From the NCBI GenBank assembly GCA_005784505.1, contig VCAZ01000063.1:2003501-2067500 (forward strand): 64,000 nucleotides of DNA, given 5' to 3'. A program made the position numbers and the translations under genes. Numbering within the stretch: the stretch's first letter is position 1; each line of letters opens with the position of its first letter. Source of the stretch: Bagarius yarrelli (lineage: Eukaryota; Chordata; Actinopteri; Siluriformes; Sisoridae). The notes under the pieces are model-generated. The model searched no databases, was not told where the DNA came from, and saw nothing but the letters and a program-made list of their open reading frames with translations. Below are positions 23,301 to 37,100 of this stretch, one piece after another.

Positions 23301-26300
23301 CATATATTATATAGTATGCAAAGCTATGTTAAGTACGCTAAGAGTATGAGGTGAGTAACATGTCTGAATTCTTAAGGTCTTTGGACAAACAGAATCGCAG
23401 AATTCACACAGAGTAATAATGCATTTTTAGTAATATAAAAATTCTAATTAAAGTTGAAAATGAAATGTATATTTATCTCTAATGGGCAATTCTGGGAAAA
23501 TTGTGACAAGGAAAAACTCCCTGAGATGATGATAGAAAGACACCATGAGAAAAAAAAAACCCAAGATGGAACCCATTCTTATCTGACAGCGATGTAAGAA
23601 ACCAGGACTTATAAAATCAGTAGAATTCATTACAGGTTAAACACTAATTTCTTCTTGTTGAAGCATCAAATGTCTAAAGATATAAACTAACACAAGATCA
23701 TGTGCTGCAACATCAACTCAGAGTCACAGTTTAAATCATCCATTGCTTAAGAGCGGTAAATATTGTTCCAACATATTAAATTAATTGTGTATTCATTTAC
23801 ATTATATAGCCAAAAGGTACTGCACACTTCTAATTACAGCATCTATATGTTTCTTCCACAAACTGTTCTGCTTAAAAATTTAGTGGAAGTGTAGAATACG
23901 TTATATCAGCAAATAAAGATTGAACATATAATGTTTTATTTTGGAAAAACAGACTGGCTGTAATTGTAAGAGGTTTACAACTTTAGTTCATACAAGTGGA
24001 CCTTTTAAAATACAATAAAATAAAATACATGAACATGTTCAAGATGAAGAGAACGCTAAATGATAAGACATATCTCACCTGACTCTCAAAGACAGACATG
24101 TCCATGCTGGTGCTGGAGATGGGGGAGGTGGTGCTGAGTAGATGAACTCGGAACCCATTGGTTGGACTCTAGACAGTTAGACAAATGCTTGATTGTTTTT
24201 TTTTTTGTTATTGTTGTTTAAAGGCTTAGAAATGCTTCTAGGGTAAATTATTGTCTAAGGGGCTAGTTTTTTTTTTTTTTTTTCGATTCATTTACATTTC
24301 TGGGATGTTGCCCTTATCCAGAGCAACTTACATCTATATAGATATATTTTTTATCCAACTGAGCATGAGGGTTAAGGGCCTTGCTCAGGGGCCAAGCAGT
24401 AGCAGCTTGGTTGTTCCAAGAATTGAACCTACAATCAGTGAGTCGCCATTTTACTGTCACTACCAATTCAAACAAAATGTTAGAGTTTGTAAATAAAGGC
24501 TGTACGCAGTTTAAAAGAATACATTGTGTATGAAACCAAACAAGTGACAAACTGTTTTCAGGGCAAAAACTGACAAATATTTTAGGTAAAAAAGTTTAAT
24601 TGTATTATTTTTGAAGCCCTGCTGCTTTAGGACATTTTCTTCAGATGTATCTGAGGATTTGGCATAAAATTTACACAAGCATGATGAAGAATATAAAGAA
24701 CAAGAATGAAAATAAAATAAGGTACCTTATTGTTGTTATTATGTCTGGCTGCCATCTGTTCCCTCAGAGTCTTGAGGCAGTATCTTACCTTACAACACAC
24801 ATTTTAATTAGAAGATTAATTTAAAAAAGAGTCCTGTCACGTGTTGGTGATGTAGCGGTCTCTGCTCCTGCTATATGTCAGTGCAAATGCAAACGCCGTA
24901 AAAAAAAAGTGGTATGTGAGGCGTTGTGCTGGATATACTAACCTCTTGTATGTGAGAAACCTCGTCATTCAGCATTGTAACACTTTGTAGCTCCTTGTCC
25001 TGCTGTCTGTCTCGTTCAAGATACACCTGCAGAACAGAACAGTTAAACACGCACGCATGCACACAAACACGTGAAAAAGAACATGCTAATACTGACCTTG
25101 ATAACTTCGATCTGCTCTCCTAACACTGTATTGGAATCGGCTTTTATCTGAGTTCCACCAATCACTGCAGGCTGAAAACAAATGTTTTGCTGAAGTTTAA
25201 AAAAAAGCCAGAAAAACTATTTCGTTATAGGTATGTATTAGTGGTAAGAAGAATCCCCATTAACAGAATAATACATTTGTGTTTCTAAGCTTGTGCATTA
25301 CACTTAAATTAGTATCCTGAATGAGACTTAGTCGTATTGAAGAATGTCACATACATAATACACAGTACAACATATAGTGAAATGTTCTTTATGACTATAT
25401 TAATAAAAATTAATTACATCAAAATGAGTCTCAGTTTCAGGTAAACTTTAATATCCATAAAAATTCTACATTGTTTTTATCCAACTGAGCAGTAAAGGTT
25501 GAGAGCCTTGCTCAGGGGCCCAGCAGTGGATGCTTAATGGGGATAACATTTAAACCCATGTCATCCAATCAGCAGTCCAGCATCTTAACAACTTCTACCT
25601 TTATCTTAGTAAAATTTACTCTTTTCTTCATAGGGCAAAAATTAAACTTTTAAACAATTGTTTCTGTATTCAGAGTAAACACTAAAGATAGACAATGAAA
25701 ACTGGTAGCTTGGTGGTTAATGTGTTAGCATCAAAAGACGTTATCTTTAATCGCTACAATTCTGCACGGAGTTTCCCAGCAAATAAAAAACACACTGCTA
25801 GACAACAGAGTTTCACTCATTTTAGATTAGACTCACAGTCTAATCAGTCGTTTGCTTATAATAATTGAAAATGCATTCAGAAAAAGTCCATTAACACAAT
25901 TGAGACTGATCACTGAAGAAGAGAAGAGCTTAGATTGTGTATGAGTTGTGATTCGTGTGTGTCTTATGCTTTAATGTCCTAGATGTCCTATTGTGCTATG
26001 CATCGTTCACTTTATCATCACACACAATATACACTCCTGCTTTTCCAGCATGGCATTGGGAAGAGCGGGAGGAAGATCTGGTTAGGAGTGGCTGAGAAAC
26101 TGAATAAAAACGAAAAAAACAACCATTTTTTTGTGTAATGTTTGTGTGTGTTGCTCACTGGGTGCAGCAGCTATTTAGTTTTAATATCAAACCATTTTCA
26201 TCCAAAAATTACCCATAATTATACTTTTCTCTAATTTAGCTCCATTTGGCTTTTGCATTTTAGGATTATTTTTTCAGTTTTACAAATGATATCCAACATG

Positions 26301-26423
26301 TATTCGGCTTGTTTATTTGTATTTGTGTGTAAAGTTACCTTGTTATTAATTTCATTTAGTGTCTTAGAGAAGAAATTCTGGTTGTAGTCATGTAACGTGA
26401 GCTTACAGATGTCCTGTGGGGAT

Positions 26424-26455
<32 letters not shown>

Positions 26456-29400
26456 TAAAGAGAAAGAGAGAGTGAGAGAGCGCATTTAGGATGTACTTGA
26501 ATTTCCACTTGAGATTGTCCCCCAAAAAAAACATTTAGAGATGTAAATTGTATGTCAAAGCATAAAAAATTGTATATTTACTTCACTGAGTTATAACATT
26601 CCTAACAGATTTATATTACAGAGTATAAAACAGGAAGTAAATTAACCGCTGATAAAGCATGTTCTGATTGCTCTTGATGGCTACCATGCATGCAAATCAA
26701 TCCTATAGTATGCTGAAAAATGTATGGAATTTACCACAGAAAGGTACACCACACCTAAATAGTTGCACATAAAATCAACCTTCTTCAGGTGAGAAAAGTG
26801 AAATGACAATGAAGATGCAGAGACTTGTGTCATCATATTACAAAGTGTTCCAAGCATAATTTGTTTTAAACAAGATATGTGTGTGGATTGGAGCATAGTA
26901 TGGTTTATCTTAGGCTTGTGCTCTCAGACTTTACTGTTTAAAGCAGAGGTCCCCGATTTATTTTCACATTTAGACTTTATTTCCACATTTACACACATTT
27001 AATAATTAAAACTATTTAAATATTATTGTATTATTAGTGTATAATAGGGAAGAACGGTGGCTTAGTGTTTGCCACTGTTGCCAAACATCTTGCACTTGTT
27101 TACCTTTCTTACCTGCACATTTTATAAAATCTGTTTGCCGCCATTTTAATGTACTTTTTGCACTGTCTGGTTTAATGTCTGCATTGTTATTGCACTGTCT
27201 ATCTTGCACTGTTTGCACCAGGTTGCACAAATGCACTTTATGTTACTGAGACAATTTATTCTTAGTCTTTAGCTCGGTGTTGTTTTGTTCAGTAGCTCTT
27301 CGTTGTTTAGTGTAATTCTGTGTTATTTTGTGTAGCACCATAGGGTCCTGGAGAAACGTTGTTTCATTTCACTCTGTACTGCATCTGTTATATATGGTTA
27401 ATATGACAATAAAGCTTCTTGAACTTAACCTTACAGCAAGAAGGTCACAGGTTCGTATTCCTGGCAGGAGTTGTTCTGTGTGGAGTTTGTATGTTCTTCA
27501 TTTGCTTGTGTGGGTTTACTCCAGGTACTCCAGTTTCCTCCCACAGTCCAAAAACATATATGTTAGATTAATTTGTGATTCTAAATTGTCCATTGTAGTA
27601 AGTGTGTGTTGTTTTTTATGTGGCCCTGTAGTGGACTGGCAACCTGCCTAGGCTGTGTAACAGCTGGGATAGACTCCAATAGATCCCCATGACCCTGATT
27701 AGGAATAAGCGGGTATAAACGATGGATAGATAGATGTATTATAAGATTATTATATTTTATATAATATAATACAAAATGTAACAAACAAGCAGATGCTACT
27801 GCACACCAGCCAGAAAAAAGATCTAAAAAGAAACAACAAAATGGCCAAACGGTTGGAAAAGAGTAAAAGTTGTTTAGAATGCAGAAAAGCGGACAAGTAA
27901 TTGTTACTGCTTTAAATGCAAAGAAATGTTGTCTCAGCTGCCTTCCGTCCTATTTTAATATTTTATATATCTTTATGTAGTATATCTTTAGTAATGCTTA
28001 TTTGTCTGTACAGTTATAGCAAAACAATAAACAATTATTACAGTTTTTAATCATGATAAAGAATGATAAGAAGTTCCCTGAGTGCATGTAATTTCCTGTT
28101 ACAGACCGCCGGCCCCTTTTTATTAAAATAACAATTACAGTATGCGTCCCTCACAGAAAAAAGGTTGGGGATCCTGATTAACAGACAGAGAGAGACAGAA
28201 AAAAACAGAGAGAAAGAGAAAGGCACAGAGAAATAACTTTCACTGTTGAATCCTGTGTACATACAGAGGTTTCTGATGAAGATAATTCTCTCATTTGTAC
28301 TGATTTTTATGTCTGTAGTCCCAACGATTATTTAGTATTAGTGTTGAATAACATACTTTTTTCTTCATTCTTCTTTACACCACAGAAACTGTTAAAGTGC
28401 AGAAAGATAATTGAGGTTTGTTGTGTTTAAGATTGCAGCTTTTTTTTGTTATGTAGTCTGTATTCTTCCAGAATTTGACAGGTTTTAAAAGCAGGCGTGT
28501 CAGACTGGTTACACCTAATCTGTGGAATGCATGAACACTGAGTCTCTTACGAAGATGATTTTTTTTTTAGTCCAAACACGCAAAATAATTACCGCTCCTT
28601 TCATGCCGTGTACAGATTGGCCCTTTATGTCCCTCCTCCGATGAATCAACGGCTGACAATGAATCAGTCAGTGTATCAGGCAACAGGACCAAAACTAAAC
28701 TTATTTTTAAAATATAAATAGAACAGTTTTACAACTAACTATACGATTTTATTTGTATAGCGCTTTTTACAATTTTCACAATTTTCATTTTCACAAAACT
28801 GTCACTGTGCACAGCTGTACAATCAAAGAAATTATAAAAACTATTCTACTCTACACAACCTGTAAACACCTACACCCAACCCCTATAACCTTACTAATAC
28901 AATTGTTTATCATTTATACTTTTCAGTTGACTTGTAGCTTTTTGATTAATAATAACGTAAAAGGAAAACTCCCCATAATGACGTAAACATAAAAATCAAA
29001 TGCTTATCATCGGTTATGAGCTGCACAGTTTTATCATATTTACTTTATTCTTCAACGGTATCACATGATGCTGAGCAACATCAGTGCGAACAAAACAAGC
29101 AGCAGATTTCTATGAAGGCTTTGAATGGTTTTATATGTATAATACAATTATTATGTGCATTTGTACTTATTGTTTCTAGGTGATATTACGATTATTTTTT
29201 TATTGTATAACGCAAACCGCAAAGATTTTTTGCATTGCATTTCTGAAAAACACTCGCATGCAGAAGGACTTATATTAACTACATTTATCCAACTGAGCAG
29301 TTGAGCGGCCCAGCAGTGTCAGTTTGATAAGGCTGGTAATTGAACCCACAATCTTCCGAACTGCAGTCCAACACATAAAAAATAATCTATGCTACCACTT

Positions 29401-30770
29401 CCCTAGTTGCTTAAAGAAAGTAAAGCTATGTACAGGATACACACCTACAGCAAAGTCTTAGGATTTTGAAGTATAAAGCTAATCAACAGCATGCTCTGAA
29501 TTGCGTGAGCCATAAAATTTACTTTAAAATAGAAAATACAAATTATTTCCCAACGAAATATTATTATCTGTGTTCATCACTTAGACAATCACACTGTTCC
29601 TCTAATCAGCTGACTACAACTAAGGTGTCCAAGTAAACACACTATCAACACACTCCTCTGAGATGATCACAGCTCCAATCCAATAATATAGTTAGGAATA
29701 ATCAATTTCTGTACGTCTGGCAATAAATACAGTTAATAGTACAGAAACTCCTGTACGCCAATAACAGCGTCCCTACAGCCTGTAATCTAACCACAGGAAA
29801 CAAGAGAAACTGTTATTACATGCCTAAAATCCATTCTTGTTTTCACCTTCAGTCACAATCATGCTGGATTGTTTCCATTTGTTCTCTGGAAGATAAAAAG
29901 AGACAGGGGGGGAGCTGTCCTGTAAGTGGAACAGGAACTAACTTGTCCTTCAGTTGTTTAACAACATTAATTCAGTAGCATGAAAAAACTAGAAAATCAT
30001 TAAAATGTACAAAAAATTAAAGTGATCATTCTAATAAGTGGAAAATTGTTGTGGGTGAAGCGGTGTGACAATCCAGACCACACTGTTCTACAAGCTGTCA
30101 TTCGCTTACAGCAATGTTACACTTATTAAAATGTTCACATGCAAAAAATGTTTGTTTTAATGAATGATTTCTTAGTTATTTCATGTTCTTCGCATAGTCC
30201 AGTGGCTAATCATACAATAATACTGTACATTATAATGACACTATATTAACAAAAATGTGTGCACACCCCTGAATCACACAATTTTCTTCTATTATTTTTC
30301 ACTGGAAATAAAACACTGACGCAAACACTGTTCCTGTATGATAACGTCCCTGTGCACAAAACCCCTAATTTTTATGAGGTCATGCTGTGATCTGATTGAG
30401 TATAAAAACTGGAGTGTCCTGTACAGAACCCTGACTCTGACTCCACCCCACTGAAACACATTTAGGATGAACTGGAACACTGACTGAACCCCAGACCTCC
30501 TCACGCAACATTAGCGTCTGATCTCACTAATACTATTGTGTCTGATTAATCAAATAGCTGTATAATGTAGTGCATTAACATTTTTGATGCCCTCATCCAG
30601 AACAATATATCTTTTATTTGTATTTAACCACAGTTAATGGTTAAGGGCCTTGCTCAGAGGCCCAATGGTGGCAGCATGGTGGGGATGGGTCTCAAACCCA
30701 TGATCTTTCAATGAGCAGTCCAACACCTTAACCACTGAGCTACCACTTCCAGTGCAGTGGCCTGAGTGTA

Positions 30771-30812
<42 letters not shown>

Positions 30813-31071
30813 TGTGTAGACCTGTTATGTACTTGCGTCCTGTACAGGGTGTGTTCCTGGCATAATTATTTTTTGAGACTACAAGCACATAAGTTCTCCT
30901 CTAAGTGAGTGTTTGTGTGTGTATGTGTGTGTGTCACAGCAATGTCATTAGGAAAATCATGTTGGGAAAAAAACCATAAGCTCTGTACTTTTATGTCCTG
31001 ACATGTAAAATGCATTTTATTTAGTTGTTCAGGTTAAAGACAAGAATTACAGCCTGCAGTGCTTAAACACA

Positions 31072-31122
<51 letters not shown>

Positions 31123-31841
31123 TAGTAACTGTATAACAGCCCCCTGATCTAATTGTCCTCTCAGATACTGAAAGAGACAGACTCGGGGGAAAATTAAACA
31201 GCAGTCAGATTGGAGTTTTGAGCGGTAACGTGTGTGTGAGGCACGGCTGCCGCTAACAATTTTGGACTCTATAAATGAATATAAGGTTGAACGCGCTTAC
31301 ACACTCATTCTGCAGTGTTACTACTAATAAAACAGATCTCTGGGGCCTCAGATTGCAAGGGGGCCTTAGAATCGTCCTAATCTTTTCCCTTCATTGGTGA
31401 CACACCCAATGAGCTGTGATGACTCAACACATTGCAGCTTGCTTTCCAACAAACACCCAACTAACAAAATCCAATAATTATTTAAATAAATGTTACTGAA
31501 TGAACACTAAGATAAAAAAAAATCTGTAGCTTAATATCTGCTCAGTTTCTCTCTTACACACACACATACATACAAACATATACACATATACAAACCAACA
31601 CGCACACACAGGTGCACACACACAATGCACCAAAAAAGTGCACACACTAACAAACAAAAGCGTCCCACCACACACACGCGCCCATAATACACAGAAGCCC
31701 CTCACAATCACACACACAGTGAAATGTCAGATGTGTAAAGTTTATTTCATTCCTCTACCTGCCTGTACAATCTCCTCACTGTATAATCATACACTATTAA
31801 AACACTGCTCCACTTTTACCAGATGCCTCAGAGCTAAGAGG

Positions 31842-31881
<40 letters not shown>

Positions 31882-31966
31882 GAAATAAATGTTCATTGAG
31901 AAATCCTTGATTCTACAAAACTATTCGCTAAAGTAAACCATTTTACAAAGACTTCTTAAAGACACT

Positions 31967-32003
<37 letters not shown>

Positions 32004-34152
32004 ATTACAGATGCAAAATGCTTCAAAATCCTTTTTTATCATCGTTAGGATACAGTTTTTAATACCTCGTTGACTTTTGCATAACTCTTTACTAAGTCTT
32101 TACCATATTAAAGATAAATGCAGTCTTTGATAGCATGCTAAATGAATGCGATATTTAATATGCGATCCAAAATAAAGTGTTTCTTTAAACATGTTTACCT
32201 GTGTTTGAAGATTTTTCCGATATTTTGTGTATGGTTTGATGATGAAACTGTAAAGACCTGTAAATCTCAAATACAAGGGGAAACACTGAAAGTTCTACAT
32301 AGAACTTCAGAACTTTGGGGGGCTTCATCGTTGTTGCCACTAAATCAGCAGCAGCTGCCTCTGGTTTATCAAAATTAGCTCACCATGACAGCCTAAGAGC
32401 TTCCTAATTGTCTTGCGTCAAAGATCATGCACGCATATTATTAGAACCAACATCCCTGTGTCAATATTTGACTATCCGCATCGAACCTAAAACTTTGACA
32501 ATATATTTATTATTATTTAAAGTCTCAAATTTGCTCATTTATCGCAAACCACTGCAATATGAACATTTGTGATATTTGGATAATTTTAATAAACATTTTT
32601 CTATAAAAAACATTTTTTTAAATCTGCTTTAAAGCAATGGTAGTCATGCAGAGCAGATTGTATAAATAAAATGATTTTTATTTGAAATGTTTAATTTGTC
32701 TATGTATGGAAACTTATGGGACACCCTGTATATTATGTAGCCCCCACACTTGGCACAGCTCTCCTAACCAACATTTCAACCTGGCATAGAAGTTAGCAAA
32801 CCTTTTATATTCAGCATGTAGTAAAAAACTATAATACACTCTATATCTCACACCAGCTCACCAAAAGTTGCCAGTTAACAAACACACTCGGTCATGCAGA
32901 AACTCGGTCATCTAGAACACACTGCGTCATCTATAAAGCACACTACAAGTTCCTGTAAACGAAGAACACCTACTAAAGAAGATCTACAGTTTACAGCTCA
33001 ATATATATTACAGAAAATGAATAAGACGTGATGCTGTATGGTTTAATATACAGAGGTGTTTTCCAACATAAAAAAATTCAGGAAATAGTCGTTATATTTA
33101 CACGGTGAATATTTGCGAATGTAATGTTGGTTCCAATATTTTGACTAAAATATTTCTAAGTAAGATGGCACTGTTTCTGTTGACCATGTCAACCTTTCCC
33201 ACCTTTTGAAAATATTAAATAATTAAATGATTAGTAATTATTATCATAAAAGGTGTTTTGTTCCAGTCGTTTTGTGGTATTTGTGTTGTATTCTTTAGTT
33301 CAGAGGATCAGTCGAGATGACGTTTTAATAATATTTTCTCTTGGAATAATCTAAAGCTCCAGGGTTTTACCATGTCTAAACTACTGCAAAGTCAACCAAT
33401 CCCAGTGTCACTGTGCAAAAAGAAACTTTAATATGTGCTAATGCACTAATGGCTCTCATTTAACAACAAAAATAACCATAAAAAAAGTGTGTAAAACATT
33501 AAATAAAAAAAATTAAAAATAAAAACATCGAAAAACATTGCAACATGCATGCAAAAAGCTGCTGTAAAGTCAGTTATTGTAACCCACAACACTCACAGAA
33601 AAAGCTGTGAAGTCCCGGAAGGACTGAATAAAAGTTTCATTGTGGAAAAAATAAACACTTTCTTTAGTGTTTTTTTCCACCAGAAACAAATAGTTAAAAA
33701 AAGTAAAAATAAAAATAATCTATAATTGACCGTCAATTTTACCGTCAATGAGTTCAGTCTAACTGATTACATGTTCTCTTAACTAAACCTTGGGAAATAT
33801 GCAATGTTTTGGCATTTTACTAAATTGAAGTATAACATTTTATTATTTCTGATGTCTCTGTATTTTTTAGAAGAAACTAAAAAAAGTTATTTTCTCTTGA
33901 TATTTTCGCCCATCACAGCTTACTGTTTTAATGCCGAATAAATTCAAATTCATTTTATTAATATTTACTTAAAACAAGAAGCATTTCACATGGCATTACT
34001 TGATATATATTTTTCAGTTTTTGTTAGTTATTTATTATCATTTTTTATACATTTATATTTAATCATACATATTAAAATCACCCCCCCCCCCCCCGATTTA
34101 TGGCAGCTGCTTGCTATGTTCTGGGTTGTAATATTAATCTATAGTCTAAATT

Positions 34153-34194
<42 letters not shown>

Positions 34195-37100
34195 TAGGAT
34201 TTCTCTTTCCTTATTCCTTTTACTGATTAAAATCCAGTTATAATACAGAACAAAATATCAGTTTTGCAGCAGAAACTAATAAGTAAAATAATTTATTTTA
34301 GATGGAAAAGGTTTAAAAACGACAAATTCACAAACACGCAACATAAAATTCACACATATTATTAACAATGTTAATTAACAACAAACAAAAGACAGAGAGT
34401 TTTGATCCCTACCTCCGACCAGACAAAGGATAACATCCGCTGATAGTCTGAGCATGTGTGTGTGTGTGTGTGTGTGTGTTTGTGTTTGTGTGTATACCGA
34501 TCAGATTACATGGTAAAGGCGAGGTCAATCAGAAGCCCAGCCTTAAATTCTAACTCTCTACACTGCGCCCTCTGCTGGACACAAAGCTCTGCTGCACACA
34601 ACAAAACAAACCTCAAGAAGAGCAAGAAAAAGCCAAACCTTATAGAAGTATAATATTTAAACCTTTTTATTCTGTAATTTCACAACTATAGTTATCTGCT
34701 TTATAAATTATATAATATAATTAACCAATTTATACACATGTAGATGTGTTTGTTTTCTTCAGATTTTCACATTGTGTGATAATTATAAGAAAAACCTGAC
34801 TGACGGTACTGTAACTCAGACATTCAGCTCTACACCCAGTGAAGTATTAAATTATTACTAATCAGCAGGGGTGGCCAACCCACGTTCCCGAAATTCCTTT
34901 GTCCTGCTTGTTTTTTCAATTATCCCTGTGCTTATTATCTGGATCAGGTGTGTTCAGACAATCAGACGCAGCGAGATACCAGTTCACTTGGTCATACCCC
35001 ACTCCACCCTCATCTAAGATGGTATCTTTCAGCTTCTAACTGACTGAACACATCTTATCCAGCTAATCGGCAGCGGGTAGGGCAGGGACAAAGAAACTCA
35101 GGGAATGTGGGTTGGCAGCCTCTGCTTATCACTTCTACAAACATTCATGTACATTAATAATAATAATTAAACTAACAGCAGTGTTTTTGATTTAATGAAA
35201 AAAGCAACATGGCAACCAGCAAAACTCACTAAGTATATATATATATATAAATAACTACACTGTGAAGTTCTGTTCTAGACATAACCCAGTTTAAGGAGTA
35301 GGGGTCAAAGCATGAGGCAACGATGATACAGCACCTCTGGGGCAGACAGGGTTAAAGCCCAACAGTGGTAAGGCTTAAACTCTGATCGACAGGTCAGCAA
35401 CCTAGAACCTCAATCATCTGAGCTACAAAATATGTGCAAACAATCCAAAAAACACACCACCCAGTTTTTAGGACAATATTAAATGAAGCGTTAACACCAA
35501 ACTGCGGTAGACGTTCCTACATACTTCTCCGATCCTGTCAGAAGCAGATTTTTGTAATATTATTTGATAATTATTTTATTAGGCACGCATCCTATAGGCT
35601 GCATGAGCTGTTTTTCGTTGCCAAGGAAACGCTGCTGTTAATCATCATGGAACATTAGCTCATTGCTGAGATCAGACAGGACAGAGGAGTTTGTATGGCT
35701 TTGGTAGTTCAGGTTACGCAGCAGTCTGGCATTGATGAACAATGAGCTAATGACAGCTCTTTAATATTAGTTTGTGGTTTTGTGTTACATGTAAAATCGT
35801 GTCAGCTTTAAAGGTGTCTTAACTTGTCTGTTAGAGACGTCGCAGCAACAGAGAGTTTCAATAAGGACCTTTCAAATGTCATGAATGAAAGCAGAGAATT
35901 GTCCAAAACAGACATGTTCATTAGTTTGGAGCTGTGAGAGTAAAATGCTGCACAAGGAAACACCTGGTGATGTAATGTGTGTTTTGAAAGTTGATTAATC
36001 GCTGATTATAAAACAGATTAACTGATTAATCTCTGATTATTTCAGTTTATGTAATTAACTGAATTCTTGTTGTAACTGATCAATAAAACAAGGAAATTAC
36101 TTTAACTTTAAAAAAATGTCTAAATGCTAAAATTATTTTACTGATAATTCAATTAATTTTTCAGATTTTAATTCGTTACAATAACAAGTCATAAGTCCCC
36201 AAACTACGTCCCAGAGGCTGGAAACGATAAACAATGACAAACACATATTTTTAAATAAAAGTTTAAAATTGTAATTCTTTATTTTAGTAATATCCGTATT
36301 TGATAATAATTGTTGTCTTTTAAGCTAAAATTCCCCCTTAGTTATTAAAATAGCCCTATTATTTGTTAGCATCAACCACAAACAGAACACTACATTTAAC
36401 ATAATGTTCCATGGTGATGCACGAGGTTCTACTGCACACGAGCCAATAAAACAAATGGCCAAACAGTTAAGAAAGAGAAAAATTGATTCAGAATTCTGGA
36501 AATTTAACCAAAAGGGAACATGTGATTATTTTAACTATTGTGACTGATGAACACTTATAGGGAATCACATTGAAAAAATGTATGTAATTTTTTATATTTT
36601 ATTGAATTCAATTAATGAATTCATTCATTTTATTTGTAATAATTTATGCTGTTTTTATATCTTTATACTGTTAAGATGCTTTTAAAACTTCTAAATAAAC
36701 TTTAAGGTGTCTGAAATCACATACTACTTATGTAGTTACAACATTGTAGTAAATATGTACTTTGTGACTGTAAAACATGTATGTTCTTATAGTATAATTA
36801 CAGCTAGTATGAATGAAACTCGGCTCTATGGAAGAAAAAGGAAGGAATTTGAAAATGAATCCTAAATGAATCGATCATTTATTTACTAATAGTACAAATT
36901 GTCAAAGCATTATCTATGCAGAAATCTGAAGACATGATTCTTTGAACCTTTTTGTTGTGAACAGTTGTATCTGCGTTGACATCTTGGCAGTCATTTCATA
37001 GACATGCCCACAATGCCCCATTACTCACAATCAGCTGGAATTAAAAGCAGGTAAATAATTAAGTGCACGTGATGATGTTGTTTTAGGACTAATTCCATTC

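Larger units (their letters stand above)
26944..28176. mobile_element. hAT-like element with nested SINE
   Basis: Left end CAGAGGTCCCCGATTTATTT and inverted right end CAGGATCCCCAACCTTTTTT. The 8 bp outside (GTTTAAAG / ATTAACAG) are only 5/8 alike, so a target duplication is not proven. A stretch at 27785-27900 resembles 36420-36500, the likely N-terminal coding part of the same family. A SINE and a further insertion lie inside. Confidence 0.5.

Noticed and set aside
31081..32000. CRISPR-like regular repeats
   Set aside because: They are simple dinucleotide microsatellites in eukaryotic intron DNA, without unique spacers.
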